This document shows positions 7,199 to 9,139 of a stretch of DNA of 9,139 bases, one piece after another (position 1 is the stretch's first letter; each line of letters opens with the position of its first letter). The translations under genes were made by a program, and so were the position numbers. Below the pieces are notes generated by a model. The model had not been told where the DNA came from. It searched no databases and saw nothing but the letters and a program-made list of their open reading frames with translations. This DNA comes from Candidatus Egerieousia excrementavium (GTDB lineage Bacteria > Bacteroidota > Bacteroidia > Bacteroidales > UBA932), in assembly GCA_017694275.1 (NCBI GenBank), contig JADINB010000054.1:1-9139 (forward strand), read 5' to 3'.

Positions 7199-7206
7199 CA
7201 AATATA
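7199..7206 (-). promoter_or_regulatory. Promoter of the DUF2723 gene (-7 box, with -33-like element at 7226-7229)
   Basis: The minus strand reads TATATTTG, matching TAnnTTTG exactly. Nineteen bp upstream, the minus strand reads TTTA at 7229-7226, a 3-of-4 match to the -33 TTTG at the expected spacing. Transcription would start near 7192, leaving about 21 nt before the ATG at 7171. Confidence 0.55.
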
Positions 7207-7225
7207 CTATTTTGTTTTTTATAAC

Positions 7226-7233
7226 TAAATTTG
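7226..7233 (+). promoter_or_regulatory. Candidate -7 box for the SUI1-DUF4271-hemD-rnpA unit
   Basis: TAAATTTG matches TAnnTTTG. The predicted start near 7240 gives a leader of about 34 nt before the ATG at 7274. No good -33 element lies 19 bp upstream, where the sequence is TATA. The box sits on top of the -33-like element of the opposite promoter, so the two polymerases could not be bound at once. Confidence 0.45.
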
Positions 7234-7250
7234 CAACAAATTTTGTGCAA
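7231..7250. repeat. 20 bp near-palindrome (possible operator)
   Basis: TTGCA at 7231-7235 pairs with TGCAA at 7246-7250 around a central AAATTT-type core. Sixteen of the 20 bases are self-complementary; the mismatches are positions 6-7 against 14-15. It starts inside the -7 box of the rightward promoter and covers the predicted start of transcription, a position where a dimeric repressor would act. No regulator is encoded in the window. Confidence 0.35.
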
Positions 7251-7273
7251 GAAAATACTTCAAGACAGGCAAG

Positions 7274-7621
7274 ATGGCAGAGAACGATTGGAAAAGCAGG
7301 TTAGGCGTGGTTTTTTCTACCAATCCCGATTTCAAATACCAGACAGAGGAACAAGAGATTCAGCAAGAGACTCTTCCACCCCAAAAACAAAGGCTGAGAG
7401 TCTTTCTGGAAAAGAAAAACCGTGGAGGCAAGCAGGTTACGGTAGTGGCAGGTTTTATAGGGAGCGATGATGACCTGCAACAGCTGGGCAGGATGCTCAA
7501 GACCAGATGCGGTGTGGGAGGCGCCGTAAAGGATGGCCAGATTATTGTACAGGGAGACTTGCGCGAAAAGGTAGCAACGATATTGGAACAGGCCGGGTAC
7601 AATGCCAAGCGGGGAAATTGA
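7274..7621 (+). CDS. SUI1/eIF1-like translation initiation factor (YciH family)
   Basis: A 115-residue bacterial homologue of eukaryotic eIF1 (SUI1). In eukaryotes eIF1 enforces start-codon fidelity on the small ribosomal subunit; the bacterial YciH proteins are less well understood and may modulate initiation. The N-terminal ~40 residues are polar and probably flexible. The SUI1 fold covers about 40-112, with RLRVFLEKKNRGGKQVTVVAGF (40-61, containing the conserved basic RGGK turn) and LKTRCGVGGAVKDGQIIVQGD (75-95, the family's C-G-x-G-G...G-D signature). Length and motifs are complete. The ATG at 7274 has only a weak purine-rich GGCAAG before it. It leads the rightward unit, and its last 20 bp overlap the next gene. 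Confidence 0.92.
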   Translation: MAENDWKSRLGVVFSTNPDFKYQTEEQEIQQETLPPQKQRLRVFLEKKNRGGKQVTVVAGFIGSDDDLQQLGRMLKTRCGVGGAVKDGQIIVQGDLREKVATILEQAGYNAKRGN

Positions 7622-8303
7622 AAGCATAGGTGAGTTCTGGAAAGAGAGCCATGTGGCCGTGCAGCAGATTCTGGCGACAGAACCTGCCGAAGGGGTTGTC
7701 TCTGTATTGGACTCTTACGCCATCCCGGCTACGGCAACGCTCATCCTTCTCTTTTTCCTTCTCATGTTTCCAATGCTGGCAAACGGCCTTTTTTCAACGG
7801 CGGCATCGCTGTTCAACACCAAAAGGCTGCTTTTGGTGGAAGAGTCCTCTTCCATGAAATCCAATCGCGAAATACTGCTTCTTTTCTGGATACTTGTACT
7901 CTCTTTCATTGCGGCAGGCACGCTGACGCGTTTTCTGCTCTATGCCGCATGCATCATGCTGTTCCTTCTGCTCAGACGGGGTTGCCTTGCCATACTCGGC
8001 TGGGTAAACAAGACCTCAGTGTTCAAAACTGTCGACGGATTTTACCACAGTTATTTTTCCATTTGGGGAGCGACAGTATTTCTGGCAGCCATCATCAATG
8101 TGGCAATACCGTCTCTTGGGCTCCAGAATATGGCCGTGCTTGTAGGGTCAACCGCCATTCTCGCCTTGGCAGGTTTTATTATAAGTGGATATCAGTTGAT
8201 TATTTCAAATGGATTTTCTCTTTCATTTTGGATTTTGTATCTTTGCACCCTTGAAATTTTACCACTGATTATATTTATGCATTATATATGCCTGATGAGA
8301 TGA
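7602..8303 (+). CDS. DUF4271 integral membrane protein
   Basis: A 233-residue membrane protein matching the Bacteroidetes-restricted DUF4271 family; function unknown. After about 40 polar residues there are six hydrophobic segments, roughly 41-62, 90-108, 110-125, 153-170, 176-197 and 207-230. The strongest family marker is the C-terminal LYLCTLEILPL (212-222). FKTVDGFYHSYF (141-152) forms the loop before the fourth segment. The ATG at 7602 lies within the end of the SUI1-like gene; no later in-frame ATG precedes the first membrane span. Its stop codon overlaps the ATG of the hemD-like gene (ATGA, 8300-8303), implying coupled translation. Its place directly upstream of hemD and rnpA is common in the phylum. 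Confidence 0.87.
   Translation: MPSGEIESIGEFWKESHVAVQQILATEPAEGVVSVLDSYAIPATATLILLFFLLMFPMLANGLFSTAASLFNTKRLLLVEESSSMKSNREILLLFWILVLSFIAAGTLTRFLLYAACIMLFLLLRRGCLAILGWVNKTSVFKTVDGFYHSYFSIWGATVFLAAIINVAIPSLGLQNMAVLVGSTAILALAGFIISGYQLIISNGFSLSFWILYLCTLEILPLIIFMHYICLMR
8238..8245 (+). promoter_or_regulatory. Candidate internal promoter for hemD-rnpA, inside the DUF4271 gene
   Basis: TATCTTTG, followed by CACC, matches the -7 consensus and the common TATCTTTGC form. TTTC at 8215-8218, 19 bp upstream, matches three of four bases of the -33 TTTG. Transcription would begin near 8252, about 48 nt before the hemD-like ATG at 8300. The box is also codons for the conserved LYLCTLE peptide, so part of the match is forced by the protein. 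Confidence 0.35.
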
Positions 8304-9037
8304 AAATAAAGAATATTTTAATTTCACAACCTCAACCTCAGAACTCATCCCCATATACGGAAATAATCTCCAAATATGGCGTAAACATAGATTTCCGTCC
8401 GTTTTTCAAGATGGAACCGCTTACAGCCAAAGAATTCAGAACCCAGAAAATCAATATTCTGGATTTCTCCGCCATTGTATTCACGGCACGTACTACAATA
8501 GACGCCTTTTTCCATTTGTGCGAGGAGTTAAGGGTCGCTGTTCCTGAAACCATGAAATATTTCTGTGTCTCGGAGGCCATCGCTTTCTATCTTCAGAAAT
8601 ATATTGTCTACAGAAAGAGAAAAATATTCTTCGGCAACGGCACCCAGTCTTCAATCATAGATGCAATCGGGACAAAACACAAAGACGAGAAGTTCCTCAT
8701 AGCCACAGCAGACAACAACAAGAATGATGTGCACAAACTTTTTTCCAAGACCAGGTTCAAGTTCGATTCTGCCGTATTTGTAAAGACCACCAACAACGAT
8801 TTGTCTGATTTGACGCTATCGAAATATCAGATGACCGTCTTCTACAGCCCTTCAGACGTAAAGTCCCTTCTGGAAAATTTTCCGGATTTCAAACAGGGAG
8901 ACTTGCAGATTGCCACATTCGGCCCCGCTACTGCAAAGGCAGTCAAGGAAGCAGGGCTGGAGATTGCCATTATGGCCCCTTCTCCACAGGTTCCCTCCAT
9001 TGCCAAGGCTCTTGAACTCTATTTAGAAAAAAAATAA
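8300..9037 (+). CDS. hemD: Uroporphyrinogen-III synthase-like protein (HemD family)
   Basis: HemD cyclises hydroxymethylbilane to uroporphyrinogen III, the branch point to haem, sirohaem and cobalamin. The 245-residue product has the two-lobed HemD layout: KNILISQPQP (4-13) opens lobe one, FSAIVFTARTTIDAFF (56-71) and MKYFCVSEAIAFYLQKY (85-101) follow, and lobe two closes with YQMTVFYSPSDVKSLLENF (176-194), IATFGPATAKAVKEAGL (204-220) and APSPQVPSIAKAL (226-238). The ATG at 8300 is chosen because it begins the conserved MKIKNILISQP and overlaps the previous stop as ATGA; an in-frame ATG at 8288 would add four residues. The stop shares one base with the rnpA start (TAATG). HemD proteins diverge greatly, so fold membership is firmer than enzymatic activity. 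Confidence 0.87.
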   Translation: MKIKNILISQPQPQNSSPYTEIISKYGVNIDFRPFFKMEPLTAKEFRTQKINILDFSAIVFTARTTIDAFFHLCEELRVAVPETMKYFCVSEAIAFYLQKYIVYRKRKIFFGNGTQSSIIDAIGTKHKDEKFLIATADNNKNDVHKLFSKTRFKFDSAVFVKTTNNDLSDLTLSKYQMTVFYSPSDVKSLLENFPDFKQGDLQIATFGPATAKAVKEAGLEIAIMAPSPQVPSIAKALELYLEKK

Positions 9038-9139
9038 TGTCTCAGAGATTCGGGAAAGAAGAGAGACTGTGCTCGTTCAACGAGATAAACAACCTGATAA
9101 AAAAGGGAGAAAGTTTTTTCACCGGCTCTTTCAGAGTCG
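9037..9139 (+). CDS. rnpA: Ribonuclease P protein component (partial, runs off right end)
   Basis: RnpA is the small basic protein of RNase P, which trims the 5' leader of precursor tRNAs. Thirty-four codons are visible, beginning MSQRFGKEERLCSFNEINNL and continuing with KKGESFFTGSFRV. The F-x-K-E-E-R-L-x-S-x-x-E-I start, a basic stretch (IKKGESF) and the beginning of the first beta-strand fit the family's N-terminus, which binds the tRNA leader. The central RNR-type basic helix lies beyond the window. The ATG shares its first base with the hemD-like stop codon; there is no Shine-Dalgarno, only the run of A at the end of that gene. Position after DUF4271 and hemD supports the call. Confidence 0.88.
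   Translation, partial: MSQRFGKEERLCSFNEINNLIKKGESFFTGSFRV

Noticed and set aside
7172..7201. Upstream TTG start extending the DUF2723 protein by ten residues
   Set aside because: The extension would begin upstream of the predicted transcription start, adds nothing recognisable, and the ATG at 7171 precedes a normal basic N-terminus and first membrane span.
7301..7627. 108-codon open frame on the minus strand opposite the SUI1-like gene
   Set aside because: It mirrors a gene with a clear SUI1 signature and shows no recognisable motif or initiation signal.
8288..8299. Earlier ATG for the hemD-like gene
   Set aside because: It adds only MPDE before the conserved MKIKNILISQP; the later ATG forms a standard ATGA overlap with the DUF4271 stop. 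It remains possible.

Overview
The window looks like a chromosomal segment of a member of the Bacteroidetes, most likely the order Bacteroidales. Three things point there. The protein families are typical of that phylum: a bacterial GH3-family protein, a LuxE-like acyl-protein synthetase, a 1022-residue DUF2723/GT117 membrane protein, an SUI1/eIF1-like factor and DUF4271. The order DUF4271 - hemD-like - rnpA is also typical. Finally, good Shine-Dalgarno sequences are almost absent, while the Bacteroidetes -7 box (TAnnTTTG) occurs in front of each transcription unit. No mobile element, CRISPR array, tRNA or rRNA is visible. Coding density is very high; the largest gap between genes is about 140 bp.

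Layout. (1) Positions 1-31, minus strand: the first ten codons of a gene leaving the window, probably an exported protein. (2) Positions 108-3960, plus strand: a tight four-gene unit, rdgB - recO - GH3-like - LuxE-like, with junctions of 11 bp overlap, 5 bp gap and 20 bp overlap. (3) Positions 3961-4102: a convergent gap with a strong intrinsic terminator for the minus strand and a possible small transcript. (4) Positions 4103-7171, minus strand: a single large DUF2723 gene. (5) Positions 7172-7273: a divergent promoter region with overlapping promoter elements and a near-palindrome. (6) Positions 7274-9139, plus strand: SUI1/YciH-like - DUF4271 - hemD-like - rnpA, overlapping by 20, 4 and 1 bp; rnpA runs off the right end.

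How the genes work together. RdgB (nucleotide-pool sanitation) and RecO (recombinational repair) form a genome-maintenance pair. They are followed by two adenylate-forming enzymes of unknown substrate, GH3-like and LuxE-like, encoded as an overlapping pair. This pair is the best candidate here for an undescribed acyl-activation pathway. The right-hand unit links a translation-initiation-like factor, a conserved membrane protein, a uroporphyrinogen-III-synthase-like protein and the RNase P protein subunit. The only bond visible between them is tight translational packing and possibly an internal promoter.

All family calls come from reading the protein sequences and recalled family motifs; no search was run. 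Promoter calls rest on short motifs. A TAnnTTTG match is expected about twice per strand by chance in a window this size, so only the boxes positioned correctly in front of genes carry real weight.
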